Notes: generated from the sequence alone by a model not told the origin. 34,679 bases of DNA from Calditrichia bacterium (GCA_028284445.1 JANQRS010000049.1:1-34679); one strand, 5' to 3'. Shown: positions 8,485 through 16,835, counted from the stretch's first letter. A program made the numbers and translations.

Positions 8485-9818
8485 GTTCTGATGCACATGC
8501 AAATGCCCGCACTCCGGAAGAGGTCGTTCAGTATAAAGACAAGATGGAGCGTGATATCTACGCTGCCATCAGCAAACCGAACTGGAAGTTCTGGGCTGCT
8601 CTCGCTCTTGCCGTAACGTGTGTCGGGATCGGCGCCGTTTCCTGGGCCACCCAAATTATTCGGGGTCTGGGGGTTACCGGTCTCATGAATCCTGTCGGCT
8701 GGGGTGTTTATATTACCGACTTTGTATTCTGGGTGGGTATTGCCCACTCCGGAACATTAATTTCTGCAATCCTTTATCTTTTCCGTGCCAAGTTTCGTAG
8801 CCGCTTTAATCGTGCTGCAGAAGCGATGACGATCTTTGCGGTATTAACCGCCGGTTTGTTCCCGCTGATTCACCTTGGCCGTGTTTGGTTGTTTTACTGG
8901 CTGCTGCCTTATCCGAATCAGCGTTACCTGTGGGTGAACTTCCGCTCGCCGCTGGTCTGGGACGTATTTGCTGTTAGTACCTATCTGACCGTGAGTGCTG
9001 TGTTCTGGTATGTCGGCTTGATTCCGGATTTGGCAATTGCCCGGCGTATCAAGAGCGGTATTCAGAAGAAAATCTATGGCATCGCTTCCTTAGGTTGGAC
9101 CGGTACTTTCAAAGAGTGGCAGCACTACAACCAGCTGTATAAATTCCTGGCTGCTCTGGCAACCCCGCTGGTTCTTTCAGTTCACTCGGTTGTATCCTGG
9201 GACTTTGCAATGGCGGTTGTCTACGGATGGCATACAACCATTTTCGCCCCGTATTTTGTTGCCGGTGCTATTTTCTCAGGTTGCGCGATGGTAATTACTC
9301 TGATGGTGCCTATTCGCAATATATTCAGTCTGGAAGAATACATTACGATCGATGATTTTGAGAAGCTTGCCAAACTGCTGATGTTTACCGGACTGGTGGT
9401 GTCGTATGCCTACATGATAGAATTGGCGCTTGCCTACTATTCAGGGAATGTTTACGAGCAGCAGCAGTTTGAATATCGTCTGTTCGGAGACTATGCCTGG
9501 GCATACTGGACAATGATTCTTTGTAACGTGATATCGCCCCTGACACTCTTTTACAGGCCGGCGCGTCGTAGTCTGATGTTTCTGTGGATACTTTCTATTC
9601 CGATTAACATCGGTATGTGGTTTGAACGTTTCAATATTATTGTTATTTCATTGGCTAAGGACTTCGATCCATATGCTTTCGGCTACTATACACCCTCGAT
9701 TGTTGAGTGGGGAATTACGATTGGTAGTTTTGGATGGTTCTTCATGTATTTTCTCATCTTCACCAAGACCTTGCCGGTTCTTTCGGTAACTGAATTGAAA
9801 GAGGAGGTAGAACACTGA
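8481..9818 (+). CDS. actC: Alternative complex III subunit ActC, NrfD/PsrC-type quinol-binding membrane protein
   Basis: ActC is the polytopic subunit that binds and oxidises quinol next to the first ActB cluster. About ten hydrophobic helices are seen in 445 residues. Motifs typical of ActC include GWGVYITDFVFWVGIAHSGTLISAILYLF near residues 72-100, AVTIFA-type helices, and VLSVHSVVSWDFAM with HTTIFAPYFVAGAIFSG near residues 240-270. The start is GTG at 8481, overlapping the actB stop (GTGA), which implies translational coupling. The stop TGA overlaps the next ATG (TGATG at 9816-9820). No odd features; the gene looks complete. Confidence 0.94.
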   Translation: MSSDAHANARTPEEVVQYKDKMERDIYAAISKPNWKFWAALALAVTCVGIGAVSWATQIIRGLGVTGLMNPVGWGVYITDFVFWVGIAHSGTLISAILYLFRAKFRSRFNRAAEAMTIFAVLTAGLFPLIHLGRVWLFYWLLPYPNQRYLWVNFRSPLVWDVFAVSTYLTVSAVFWYVGLIPDLAIARRIKSGIQKKIYGIASLGWTGTFKEWQHYNQLYKFLAALATPLVLSVHSVVSWDFAMAVVYGWHTTIFAPYFVAGAIFSGCAMVITLMVPIRNIFSLEEYITIDDFEKLAKLLMFTGLVVSYAYMIELALAYYSGNVYEQQQFEYRLFGDYAWAYWTMILCNVISPLTLFYRPARRSLMFLWILSIPINIGMWFERFNIIVISLAKDFDPYAFGYYTPSIVEWGITIGSFGWFFMYFLIFTKTLPVLSVTELKEEVEH

Positions 9819-10243
9819 TGGAATATCGTTTCGATGACAAACACTCTTTCATGGAAAAGCTGGAAGAGGTCTTCAAGTCCGGCGTAAAGCCAAATGACGT
9901 CAAGATGGTGCTGCCGCATCCGGATCACGATATTGAGCACCTGGTAGAGGAATATACGCCAGCAAGTAAACTGAAATTCTTTACCCTGGCAGGTGGTTTA
10001 ACCGGATGCTTCACGGGATTTGCCTTCCCGTCTTTTACTGTTCTGGATTGGCCGTTAATTACCGGCGGGAAGCCGCTGCTGTCGTGGCCTGCATGGGTTG
10101 TGATTGCTTTTGAGTTAACGATTCTATTGGGTGCGCTGGCGTCATTTACTGGTATGCTCTTCCTTAGTAAGTTGCCGCGATTCAGCAAAATGTTATCGCC
10201 GGATGAGTACGGCAATCAATACGTGTTAATTACTGACGAATGA
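9818..10243 (+). CDS. actD: Alternative complex III subunit ActD (DUF3341 family)
   Basis: This 141-residue protein has a soluble N-terminal part (residues 1-45) and two transmembrane helices near residues 52-70 and 88-112, the ActD pattern. The helix pair includes GGLTGCFTGFAFPSFTVLDWP and WPAWVVIAFELTILLGALASF, with the family TGG(K)P turn between. ActD is structural, packing against ActC and ActF, and carries no known cofactor. The ATG shares a base with the actC stop. It ends ten bases before actF, with GAGGACT as the ribosome site for that gene. In many species an actE cytochrome gene follows actD; none is present here. Confidence 0.9.
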   Translation: MEYRFDDKHSFMEKLEEVFKSGVKPNDVKMVLPHPDHDIEHLVEEYTPASKLKFFTLAGGLTGCFTGFAFPSFTVLDWPLITGGKPLLSWPAWVVIAFELTILLGALASFTGMLFLSKLPRFSKMLSPDEYGNQYVLITDE

Positions 10244-10253
10244 GGACTCCCAA

Positions 10254-11300
10254 ATGGGTTTTACTAATCTGAACTTTGGTATGATGGTTGGCGTGTTTGC
10301 GCTGGTTGCTGCTGCGGTGTATGGCCTGGAAATGGTCGCTGGCGGAACCGGTGGATCACTGCTCTTCTGTATGCTATTTTTTGTAATGCTGGCCCAGGGG
10401 CCTATGGCAGTCATTGCAGCTACCGACATCGTGAAGTCTGACTGGGCCGTACCATACAAGCGCGAGATGCTCTCAGTTCATCATCTATCGCTTTTCATGT
10501 GCCTGCTTTTCGTCGCTTTTTTTGCCGTTAGCGATTTGGATTTTTATAACTGGACACGACGTGATCATCCAATTCCCTGGCTGAATAAGACCTTTTTTCT
10601 CGTGCGAAACATTGCCGTCTTTCTCATTATTTGGCTGGTTGGCAGCAAGTTTGCAAAAGAATCGCTAAACAATACCGATCAAAAAACGAAGTGGGGACTG
10701 TTCTTTGTCTTCAGCTATGTGCTTTGTCAGACAATCGTCGCTTTTGACTGGGTGATGTCGCTTGACTATCCCTGGATTAGCACGCTGTTTGGCGTTTACT
10801 TCTTTGTTGCATCTCTTTATGCTGGTTTGGCTCTTGCAGCCGTATTTACATTCATTTACCATCGCAATGAGAAATCCAAGGTTAGCACCAAGACCTTCAA
10901 GAAATCCCAGATGGACATGATGACCATGATGTTCGGCTTCAGCGTGTTCTGGGCGTATCAATTCTTTTCCCAGTTCATCGTTATCTGGTATGGAAATATT
11001 GCGGAAGAAGTTGCCTACATTGACAACCGTCTGCAAGATTATGGCTATGCGCTATTCCTACCGATTATCATGTTATTCGTGGTGCCCTTCATTACATTAC
11101 TGTTCCGTAAGAACAAAGCCAATCCGAACGTCGTTGCGAGCGTCGCTTTATTGATCTGGTCAGGCATTTCGCTGGAACGTTTCTTCATGATTAATTCCTT
11201 TGCGAATGTTAGCCTGCTGGCAATTGTCGAGCTGGCTTTGATTGGTGGCGTCTTTGTATGGGTGATTCGTAATCGCGGTGATAAACTGGCAGATGCCTAG
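10254..11300 (+). CDS. actF: Alternative complex III subunit ActF (second NrfD-like membrane protein)
   Basis: ActF is the paralogue of ActC that completes the membrane core of ACIII. Ten hydrophobic helices can be traced through 348 residues, ending with LLAIVELALIGGVFVWVIRNRG. Recognisable pieces are HHLSLFMCLLFVAFFAVSDL, FDWVMSLDYPWISTLFGVYFF and FWAYQFFSQFIVIWYGNI. From general knowledge, FDWVMSL and SQFxIIWYGNIPEE-like motifs mark ActF. It is somewhat shorter than many family members because the N-terminus is short. It is the last gene of the operon; an intrinsic terminator starts 30 bases after the stop. No cytochrome oxidase genes follow, although they often do in other ACIII clusters. 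Confidence 0.92.
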   Translation: MGFTNLNFGMMVGVFALVAAAVYGLEMVAGGTGGSLLFCMLFFVMLAQGPMAVIAATDIVKSDWAVPYKREMLSVHHLSLFMCLLFVAFFAVSDLDFYNWTRRDHPIPWLNKTFFLVRNIAVFLIIWLVGSKFAKESLNNTDQKTKWGLFFVFSYVLCQTIVAFDWVMSLDYPWISTLFGVYFFVASLYAGLALAAVFTFIYHRNEKSKVSTKTFKKSQMDMMTMMFGFSVFWAYQFFSQFIVIWYGNIAEEVAYIDNRLQDYGYALFLPIIMLFVVPFITLLFRKNKANPNVVASVALLIWSGISLERFFMINSFANVSLLAIVELALIGGVFVWVIRNRGDKLADA

Positions 11301-11330
11301 CTAGCTTAATCCGCTCTAAGAATTTTAAGA

Positions 11331-11362
11331 GCCCGGCCGTCTAAGCGGTCGGGCTTTTTTTT
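11331..11362 (+). terminator. Intrinsic terminator of the ACIII operon
   Basis: GCCCGGCCG (11331-11339) pairs with CGGTCGGGC (11346-11354), nine pairs with one G-U, around a six-base loop. Eight Ts follow at 11355-11362. It is on the plus strand, 30 bases after the actF stop, and closes the operon. Confidence 0.93.
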
Positions 11363-11400
11363 GTCTTTTCTTATCGGGAAAGAAAATATTAGTTTTGGGA

Positions 11401-11480
11401 GCGTTGAGGCGTTGAGGCGTTGAGGCGTTGAGGCGTTGAGGCGTTGAGGCGTTGAGGCGTTGAGGCGTTGAGGCGTCGAT
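11401..11480. repeat. 8-bp tandem repeat (GCGTTGAG)9
   Basis: Nine perfect copies of GCGTTGAG occupy 11401-11472; a tenth, degenerate copy (GCGTCGAT) ends at 11480. The array sits between the ACIII terminator and the hydrolase-OsmC gene, ending about 75 bp before its start. It lies in the likely leader or promoter of that gene. The unit length and perfection fit slipped-strand change in copy number. Confidence 0.96.
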
Positions 11481-11482
11481 AC

Positions 11483-11498
11483 CGTTGATTGGTCAACG
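11483..11498 (+). promoter_or_regulatory. Palindrome CGTTGA-N4-TCAACG upstream of the hydrolase-OsmC gene
   Basis: CGTTGA (11483-11488) and TCAACG (11493-11498) form a perfect 6-bp inverted repeat directly after the tandem array and about 57 bp before the ATG. Its 3' half shares ATTGGTCAACGA with the pntAb upstream region. It could be an operator, or a by-product of the neighbouring GTTGAG-rich repeat. Confidence 0.25.
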
Positions 11499-11555
11499 AT
11501 GAACGGTGGTGTCTTCCTAGTTTTTACGACTACAAATTTACGCACTGAGGGTGTT

Positions 11556-12779
11556 ATGAAATCGGAAAGAATCAACTTTGCTAATTCGCAGGGGCAGCAA
11601 CTGGCCGCCAGATTAGATTTGCCGGTCAACAAGAAGCCGCTGGCTTTTGCCTTGTTTGCTCATTGTTTTACCTGCAGCAAGAATTTGCGGGCGGTCGGCA
11701 ATATCAGCCGATCCTTGACCAGTCAGGGTATTGCCGTCTTAAGGTTTGACTTCACCGGTCTTGGCGAAAGCGAAGGCGATTTTGCAGACACCAACTTTTC
11801 CTCCAATGTGGCTGACCTTATCAGTGCATCCGACTATCTGGCAGCCGAATATGATGCCCCGAAAATCCTTATCGGACATTCGCTGGGCGGCGCTGCTGTC
11901 TTGCAAGCAGCTGCCAGTATTCCTTCCAGTTTGGCAGTTTGCACCATTGGCGCACCATGCGACCCTGGACACGTGGCCCATCTTCTTGAAAGCAAGCGTT
12001 CCGAAATTGAATCGAGCGGTGAAGCCGAAGTTGTTTTAGCCGGCCGAAAATTCAAGATTAAGAAACAGTTTTTGGATGATCTCGATGAAGCTGAAATGAA
12101 GTCGCGTTTGCGCAACCTTCGAAAGGCGCTCTTAATTTTTCATTCCCCGATTGATAACACCGTTGGCATTGATAATGCCGAAATGATATACATTACTGCC
12201 CGGCATCCGAAGAGCTTTGTCTCTCTCGACACTGCCGATCACCTCCTCTCTGACGATCGTGATTCGTTATACGTTGGCAAGGTAATCGCTACCTGGGCTG
12301 AAAAGTATCTGGGCTTGCAAGAGGATGAAAAGCGCAGTAGCTTGTCGCCCGAAGAGGGCATAGTTGTGGTGCAGACCGGCAGCGAGGGATATTATACGGA
12401 AGTCATGGCCAATGGCCATCCGCTTGTGGTTGATGAACCGGTTTCGTATGGCGGAACCGACCAGGGGCCATCACCTTATGAACTGTTGTCAGCAAGTCTT
12501 GGCTCATGCACCAGTTTAACTCTGCGGATGTATGCAGATCGCAAAGAATGGCCGCTGGAGGCCATCACAGTGCGACTAAAGCATAGTAAAGTTCACGCGG
12601 CGGACTGTCAGGATTGCGAAAGCAAGACCGGCAAGGTCGATGTGATCGAACGTGAAATCGAATTGAGTGGACTGTTGGATGATACGCAACGGGCACGCCT
12701 TCTGGAAATCGCCGATAGATGCCCGGTGCATCGGACCTTGCATTCGGAAATCGTCGTGAGATCCACGTTAAAGGAGTGA
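11556..12779 (+). CDS. Bifunctional alpha/beta hydrolase / OsmC-like protein
   Basis: Two domains are fused. Residues 1-250 are an alpha/beta hydrolase with the nucleophile elbow G107-H-S109-L-G-G and a late DxADHLLS segment holding the probable catalytic histidine. Residues ~275-405 are an OsmC/Ohr-like domain with SYGGTDQGPSPYELLSASLGSC and, near the end, the CPVHRTL motif; these two cysteines are the usual peroxide-reacting pair. The fusion is known in many bacteria and is thought to act in oxidative or osmotic stress; the hydrolase substrate is unknown. The start chosen is ATG 11556, after GAGGG, because the in-frame ATG at 11499 lacks a ribosome site and adds residues atypical of the fold. 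A tandem repeat and a palindrome lie just upstream. Confidence 0.88.
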   Translation: MKSERINFANSQGQQLAARLDLPVNKKPLAFALFAHCFTCSKNLRAVGNISRSLTSQGIAVLRFDFTGLGESEGDFADTNFSSNVADLISASDYLAAEYDAPKILIGHSLGGAAVLQAAASIPSSLAVCTIGAPCDPGHVAHLLESKRSEIESSGEAEVVLAGRKFKIKKQFLDDLDEAEMKSRLRNLRKALLIFHSPIDNTVGIDNAEMIYITARHPKSFVSLDTADHLLSDDRDSLYVGKVIATWAEKYLGLQEDEKRSSLSPEEGIVVVQTGSEGYYTEVMANGHPLVVDEPVSYGGTDQGPSPYELLSASLGSCTSLTLRMYADRKEWPLEAITVRLKHSKVHAADCQDCESKTGKVDVIEREIELSGLLDDTQRARLLEIADRCPVHRTLHSEIVVRSTLKE

Positions 12780-12836
12780 ATTTTTACAGAATTTGAAATA
12801 GCGATTAGAGATTAGGATAATTTTTTTACCTTAAGA

Positions 12837-12890
12837 ATCCCGCTTGCGGGATGAAATAGTCATAGCCCCGGGTTTCTTTTCTACCCGGGG
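12837..12890. other. Two adjacent perfect stem-loops
   Basis: ATCCCGC-TT-GCGGGAT (12837-12852) and CCCCGGGT (12866-12873) with ACCCGGGG (12883-12890) are perfect hairpins of seven and eight pairs. They lie in the 245-bp gap after the hydrolase-OsmC gene and before the 44-bp palindrome at 12924. No clear T-run follows either on the plus strand. A degenerate 9-bp direct repeat (GAAACGTTG/GAAACATTG) follows at about 12898-12915. They could act as transcript ends or be parts of a repeat element. Confidence 0.6.
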
Positions 12891-12923
12891 AAAGAGTGAA
12901 ACGTTGAAACATTGAAAAACATA

Positions 12924-12969
12924 CACATCCCCCTGGATCCCCCTTCGAAGGGGGACACAGGGGGATGTG
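12924..12969. repeat. 44-bp intergenic palindrome, copy 1
   Basis: The sequence runs CACATCCCCCTGGATCCCCC, then TTCGAA at the centre, then the near-complement ending AGGGGGATGTG. It is an imperfect palindrome with a C-rich left arm and a G-rich right arm. Three further copies sit at 14213, 16985 and 24494. All are intergenic, as in REP or small MITE families. This copy is 56 bp before the TolB-like lipoprotein gene. Confidence 0.92.
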
Positions 12970-13024
12970 AGCAAGCAATCTTTTAATCCAATATACAGAT
13001 GAGTTTACCGAGAAGAGACAGAGT

Positions 13025-14107
13025 ATGATGAACAAATTGATTTTTGCAGTAAGCCTGATGTTGCTTTTGACAGCCTGTCAATCTGAACAGCCTGCTGCTA
13101 AACAGGATATGAAGCCAGCGGAAGCTGAGGCCCGGAACTATGTAATGGATGGCGAGACCCATATCAAAAACTTACGGATGATAACCGATGGTGGCGAAAA
13201 TGCTGAAGCCTATTTTTCGTTTGGCCAGCAGAAGCTGTCATTTCAGGCCAAGACCGGCGATATGGGTTGTGATCAGATCTACGTGATGAATCTGGACGGC
13301 TCCGGCAAGACACAAATTTCGAACGGTAAAGGGGCAACAACATGTGCCTTTTTCATGCCGGGTGATTCCCTTGTTGTATACGCCAGTACCCAGGGTGGGG
13401 GAGATGGTTGTCCGCCTCCGCCGGATCGCTCAAAAGGATATGTCTGGCAATTGTATGACTCTTACGACATTTATGTGTCAGACCTTAATGGCAATGTTGT
13501 TCGGCAATTGACCGATACGCCTGGGTATGATGCGGAAGCCGTCTTGTCGCCAAAAGGTGATCGCATTGTTTTTACTTCAACGCGCGACGGTGATCCGGAA
13601 TTGTATTTGATGGATTTGGACGGTAGTAATCAAACGCGGCTTACTAATATGAAGGGATATGATGGTGGGGCATTTTTTTCTCCTGATGGTGAGCGCCTGG
13701 TATTTCGTGCCAGCCGCCCGAAGTCTGACGCTGAACTGGCGGATTATAACGACCTGGTTGAGCTTGGCTATGTTCGCCCTACTGCCCTGGAAATCTATGT
13801 AATGGATATAGCCAGTCGGGAAATTACCCAGGTAACAGAGTTCGGCAAAGCGAGCTTCGCGCCATATTTTCACCCGGATGGCCAGCGGATCATTTTCTCA
13901 TCCAATATCAATAGCGAACGCGGTCGTAATTTCGACCTCTATATTGTTGGCATCGATGGCCAGGGACTGAAGCAGTTAACATTTAATCCCACCTTTGATG
14001 GCTTTCCAATGTTCACGCGCGATGGTAAGACATTGGTCTTTGCGTCTAACCGTTTCAATAAGAAAGATGGCGATACAAACGTATTTATGGCGGATTGGGT
14101 AGAATAG
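13025..14107 (+). CDS. TolB-like beta-propeller lipoprotein
   Basis: The N-terminus is a lipoprotein signal (MNKLIFAVSLMLLLTACQ) with the lipidated cysteine at about residue 18. The body carries at least five WD40-like/PD40 repeats of TolB type, recognisable by (I/L)Y(V/L)MDLDG plus a closing QLT. Examples are DQIYVMNLDGSGKTQIS, YDIYVSDLNGNVVRQLT, PELYLMDLDGSNQTRLT and FDLYIVGIDGQGLKQLT. Such propellers bind protein partners in the periplasm. It is unlikely to be TolB itself, since no tolQRA or pal is nearby and the N-terminal TolB domain is missing. ATG codons at 13025 and 13028 are both possible. It converges with the M14 peptidase gene across a 160-bp repeat-rich gap. Confidence 0.85.
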   Translation: MMNKLIFAVSLMLLLTACQSEQPAAKQDMKPAEAEARNYVMDGETHIKNLRMITDGGENAEAYFSFGQQKLSFQAKTGDMGCDQIYVMNLDGSGKTQISNGKGATTCAFFMPGDSLVVYASTQGGGDGCPPPPDRSKGYVWQLYDSYDIYVSDLNGNVVRQLTDTPGYDAEAVLSPKGDRIVFTSTRDGDPELYLMDLDGSNQTRLTNMKGYDGGAFFSPDGERLVFRASRPKSDAELADYNDLVELGYVRPTALEIYVMDIASREITQVTEFGKASFAPYFHPDGQRIIFSSNINSERGRNFDLYIVGIDGQGLKQLTFNPTFDGFPMFTRDGKTLVFASNRFNKKDGDTNVFMADWVE

Positions 14108-14114
14108 TTCGCCT

Positions 14115-14212
14115 GAAGCGAGCTTAGTCAGCTCACTGTGTTTGCGTCAGGCTCGCAAGCACGCCGTCAGCTTGATTTCACTCGCGTAAATGTAAATATG
14201 CAGCGCCGCTCG
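14115..14212. repeat. GTCAG-punctuated short-hairpin array (partial, degraded)
   Basis: GTCAG occurs at 14127-14131, 14146-14150 and 14166-14170, 19-20 bp apart. The segments between contain short self-complementary pieces. The block shares GGCTCGCAAGC and CGCGTAAATG/GGCGTAAATG-type pieces with the larger array near 16920-16980. Like that one, it leads into a copy of the 44-bp palindrome (14213). It fills the gap between two convergent genes. Confidence 0.6.
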
Positions 14213-14256
14213 ACATCCCCCTGCGTCTCCCTTCGAAGGGGGATTCAGGGGGATGT
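14213..14256. repeat. 44-bp intergenic palindrome, copy 2
   Basis: Same family as 12924-12969, with TTCGAAGGGGG at the centre and ACATCCCCC / GGGGGATGT ends. It lies between the convergent TolB-like and M14 peptidase genes, 12 bp from the peptidase stop, where it could help end transcription from both sides. Confidence 0.92.
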
Positions 14257-14267
14257 GTGCAATAGGG

Positions 14268-16835
14268 TCATTTATACAACGCATTAAAGATCAGCTTAAA
14301 CGTCCCATACATCTGGCCCCGATGTTGTGGCCGGAAGGCATAAAGTATGGCTTTACCTTTGCCAACCGGAATCTCTGCCAGGCCAACCGCTCCATAAAGA
14401 TGCTTTTCACCCACTGCCCAACCGCTTTGTAGTAGATTGTTCTCGCCGAAGACGCCGGTCTCGCGAATTTCATCGTGGTAGGGACGGAGTCGAAAGGCGA
14501 CATTCCGGTTCATATATACGTAGGCCGATTCCGGCATACCATAATTTAGCGGTGAATCTCTTTTTAGCTGCATCCTGAGAATGCTTCCGGGTATGAAGTA
14601 ATCTCGTCGGTTGAGGTCTCGCAAGATATTGCGTGCCGGTAGCTTGAATTGATCAATCGCAAAATTACAGGCTCTCCCAAAAAAGAGCACGGTTCCACCT
14701 TCAAGCATAAATTTTTTTACTTCCTGAACGCCTACCTTACTAATGCCACCCTTGAATTCAGGCTTTGTTTCCGGAGCGCCAATTGTTGCATTGCTTTGAT
14801 TGCGGCCATTGACGATCTGATCGGCTCTTTGACTGCCAAAAATAAGCACATCAAATTTCTTGCTCAGCTGGCCTTTTGTCTTAAAATCATCGTTATGCAA
14901 AATAGTATATTCAAAATCAAAATTGTCGAGAACCAGGCGGGTCCAACCTTCGTCGTAGGCATTAGCGATCCATGGTTGGTAGATGCCAATTCTTGCGGCC
15001 TTAATGGGGGCGGTGCTGGACTTCGCAATGGTCTGTTCACTTAATAATGCCGCGGGCGCTGTTTCCAAAAAATTTGCATGTTCGCTTAATTGCTTCAAGC
15101 GGGAGCCGGCGGCATTTATCAGAAAGGTCCCTGCCGCAAGATCTACGGTTGGCTCCTTTAGGGTATGGACGTCAAATCCAGCTTCCAGGAGTTTATTAAC
15201 CAGCTTGTAGTTGTTGCTGTTACGGCGGTCCAACGCAAATTGGTTACCGGCGCTATTAGAAAGCTCCATCGCCTCCGAGGGGACATCGGTCGGCGTCATT
15301 TTTACCGGTAATTCAACATTGATGGCAGTACACTCGACCCCCATTTGCATTGGCAGGGTCCAGGCTGTCACGTCGTAAGGTTGCCGCGGTGGACCACCGG
15401 GATACTCTTTCAGGTCCGGGTAATGTTGAACTTCCAGCAAGTCTTTTATGTAAGCTCTGGCGGGCTGCGCTAAGGGAATCACGTAGTCGCCTTTTTGAAA
15501 TTCCCGGTTGCCTATCTTAAAATCTGCGTCGGCTGTATAGATAGCAACGTTGGTCTGTTGCAGGCGTCGCAGAAGCTCCCGGCAATTGGCCGGATCGGCT
15601 TGATTGGCCGGGAAAATATAGGCCGTGGGATGGCCCGCCCACTTGCCAACGATCGCCTCACGATTAAGCCGGTAGAAGTTGCGTAGAAACTTCTTGCGCT
15701 GAACTGAAGCAAGGTCGAGCATCGACAAGGCTGCTGCCTTCTGGTATTCAACAATATCCCGTAGCCGCCACCAGCCACCGGGCCAGGGATCCAGGAAATT
15801 TGTTTGCTGCTTATACTCCGGAAGATCAATGCCCATACCGGAGAGGCTGGTTTTTGGAAAGTAGATGGGAGTGGCGTAATTGACGCTGGCGGCTTCCGTC
15901 AGAATACCAATGCGGTTATGCCAGAGAGGGGTTTTCGACATTGTTCCCTCGAAGTATCCGTTGAAAATGGTGCCGGTAACCAGGCCGCGAAATCCCTGAT
16001 CATGCATGTCGGCAATCATATATTTGCCAAACAGGTTGACATTTGCGCTCAGCGAGGGCACGACGTTCGGATTCACCGGATCCGCATAGGGAGGTAGAAA
16101 AAAACGCGCACGGTTCGAGCCCATTTGATGTTGGTCCATAACCACCTGTGGCAGCCATTCATGATAGAGCACTTTGGCGAGGTTGCGACTCTCTTGCAGA
16201 TTGAAAAAGAACCAATCGCGATTGTTATCGTGATCTGCGTAAAAATGATACTTTTGAGGCATGCGGCTGCCTTCATATTTGCTGCCGACAGTACCGCGAT
16301 ACCACTTGGTAATCATATCTTGCCCATCCGGGTTTAGAGACGGCACTATCAGGAGAATCGTATTGTCAAGAATATTGAGCAGTTTCGGATCATTTGCGGT
16401 CGCTAATTGATGCGCCAGTTCCACTGATTCCTGACTGGCTGCAATTTCGTTGGAATGGATGTTCATGGTGATGAGGCAGACCATGCGCCCTTCTTCAATT
16501 AAAGCTTCTGCCGCAGTCTCCGCGAGTTCGTACGGGTAGCCCAGCTGTTGTTGGATCTCCTTGAAGCGTTGAAGCTTGCCCATGTTTTCCGGGCTGGTTA
16601 TAATCGCCATGATCATTCGGCGATCCAGAGTCGTTTTGCCAAGTTCGACCAATTGCAGGCGATCAGATTTCTCATTTAGCATTTCGAAGTAGGAGACAAT
16701 CTGATCCCAATCGATCAGCTTCCTGTCTGCTCCCATTTCAAAACCGAACTCGGCCTTGGGAGAAGGGATATCCTGAGCAATAGTGATGCTTAGGCAAAGT
16801 GACATGTAAAGAAGTATGACGGCGTTTAGCTTCAT
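14268..16835 (-). CDS. Secreted M14-family zinc carboxypeptidase-like protein with C-terminal amidotransferase-like domain
   Basis: The protein begins with a signal peptide (MKLNAVILLYMSLCLSITIAQ). ATG 16835 is preferred over the in-frame ATG at 16853 because GGAG precedes it and the signal starts there. The M14 zinc ligands are visible: H127-S-N-E130 (NIHSNEIAASQ) and H236 in DQHQMG. The substrate-pocket motifs NPDGQD and DHDNNRDWFFF lie between them, and a likely catalytic Glu sits in GILTEAAS. Residues ~600-780 resemble a class I glutamine amidotransferase-like fold (KFDVLIFGSQR ... EGGTVLFFGRA). It should hydrolyse peptides or peptide-like bonds outside the cytoplasm; the true substrate is unknown. 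Length about 855 residues, usual for this long M14 subgroup. All key residues are intact. Confidence 0.88.
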   Translation of the reverse strand: MKLNAVILLYMSLCLSITIAQDIPSPKAEFGFEMGADRKLIDWDQIVSYFEMLNEKSDRLQLVELGKTTLDRRMIMAIITSPENMGKLQRFKEIQQQLGYPYELAETAAEALIEEGRMVCLITMNIHSNEIAASQESVELAHQLATANDPKLLNILDNTILLIVPSLNPDGQDMITKWYRGTVGSKYEGSRMPQKYHFYADHDNNRDWFFFNLQESRNLAKVLYHEWLPQVVMDQHQMGSNRARFFLPPYADPVNPNVVPSLSANVNLFGKYMIADMHDQGFRGLVTGTIFNGYFEGTMSKTPLWHNRIGILTEAASVNYATPIYFPKTSLSGMGIDLPEYKQQTNFLDPWPGGWWRLRDIVEYQKAAALSMLDLASVQRKKFLRNFYRLNREAIVGKWAGHPTAYIFPANQADPANCRELLRRLQQTNVAIYTADADFKIGNREFQKGDYVIPLAQPARAYIKDLLEVQHYPDLKEYPGGPPRQPYDVTAWTLPMQMGVECTAINVELPVKMTPTDVPSEAMELSNSAGNQFALDRRNSNNYKLVNKLLEAGFDVHTLKEPTVDLAAGTFLINAAGSRLKQLSEHANFLETAPAALLSEQTIAKSSTAPIKAARIGIYQPWIANAYDEGWTRLVLDNFDFEYTILHNDDFKTKGQLSKKFDVLIFGSQRADQIVNGRNQSNATIGAPETKPEFKGGISKVGVQEVKKFMLEGGTVLFFGRACNFAIDQFKLPARNILRDLNRRDYFIPGSILRMQLKRDSPLNYGMPESAYVYMNRNVAFRLRPYHDEIRETGVFGENNLLQSGWAVGEKHLYGAVGLAEIPVGKGKAILYAFRPQHRGQMYGTFKLIFNALYK

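Noticed and set aside
7384..8502. A 372-codon open frame on the minus strand opposite actB.
   Set aside because: It mirrors the codon pattern of the strongly supported actB frame, has no domain or ribosome site, and is low-complexity in His/Arg as expected of an antisense frame.
11401..11480. CRISPR array.
   Set aside because: The units are 8 bp with no spacers; likewise the 7-bp array at 1-94 and the GTCAG arrays have no repeat-spacer structure of CRISPR size, and no cas genes are present.
13025..14107. Assignment of the lipoprotein as TolB of the Tol-Pal system.
   Set aside because: No tolQRA or pal neighbours, a lipoprotein signal, and no TolB N-terminal domain; only the propeller repeats match.
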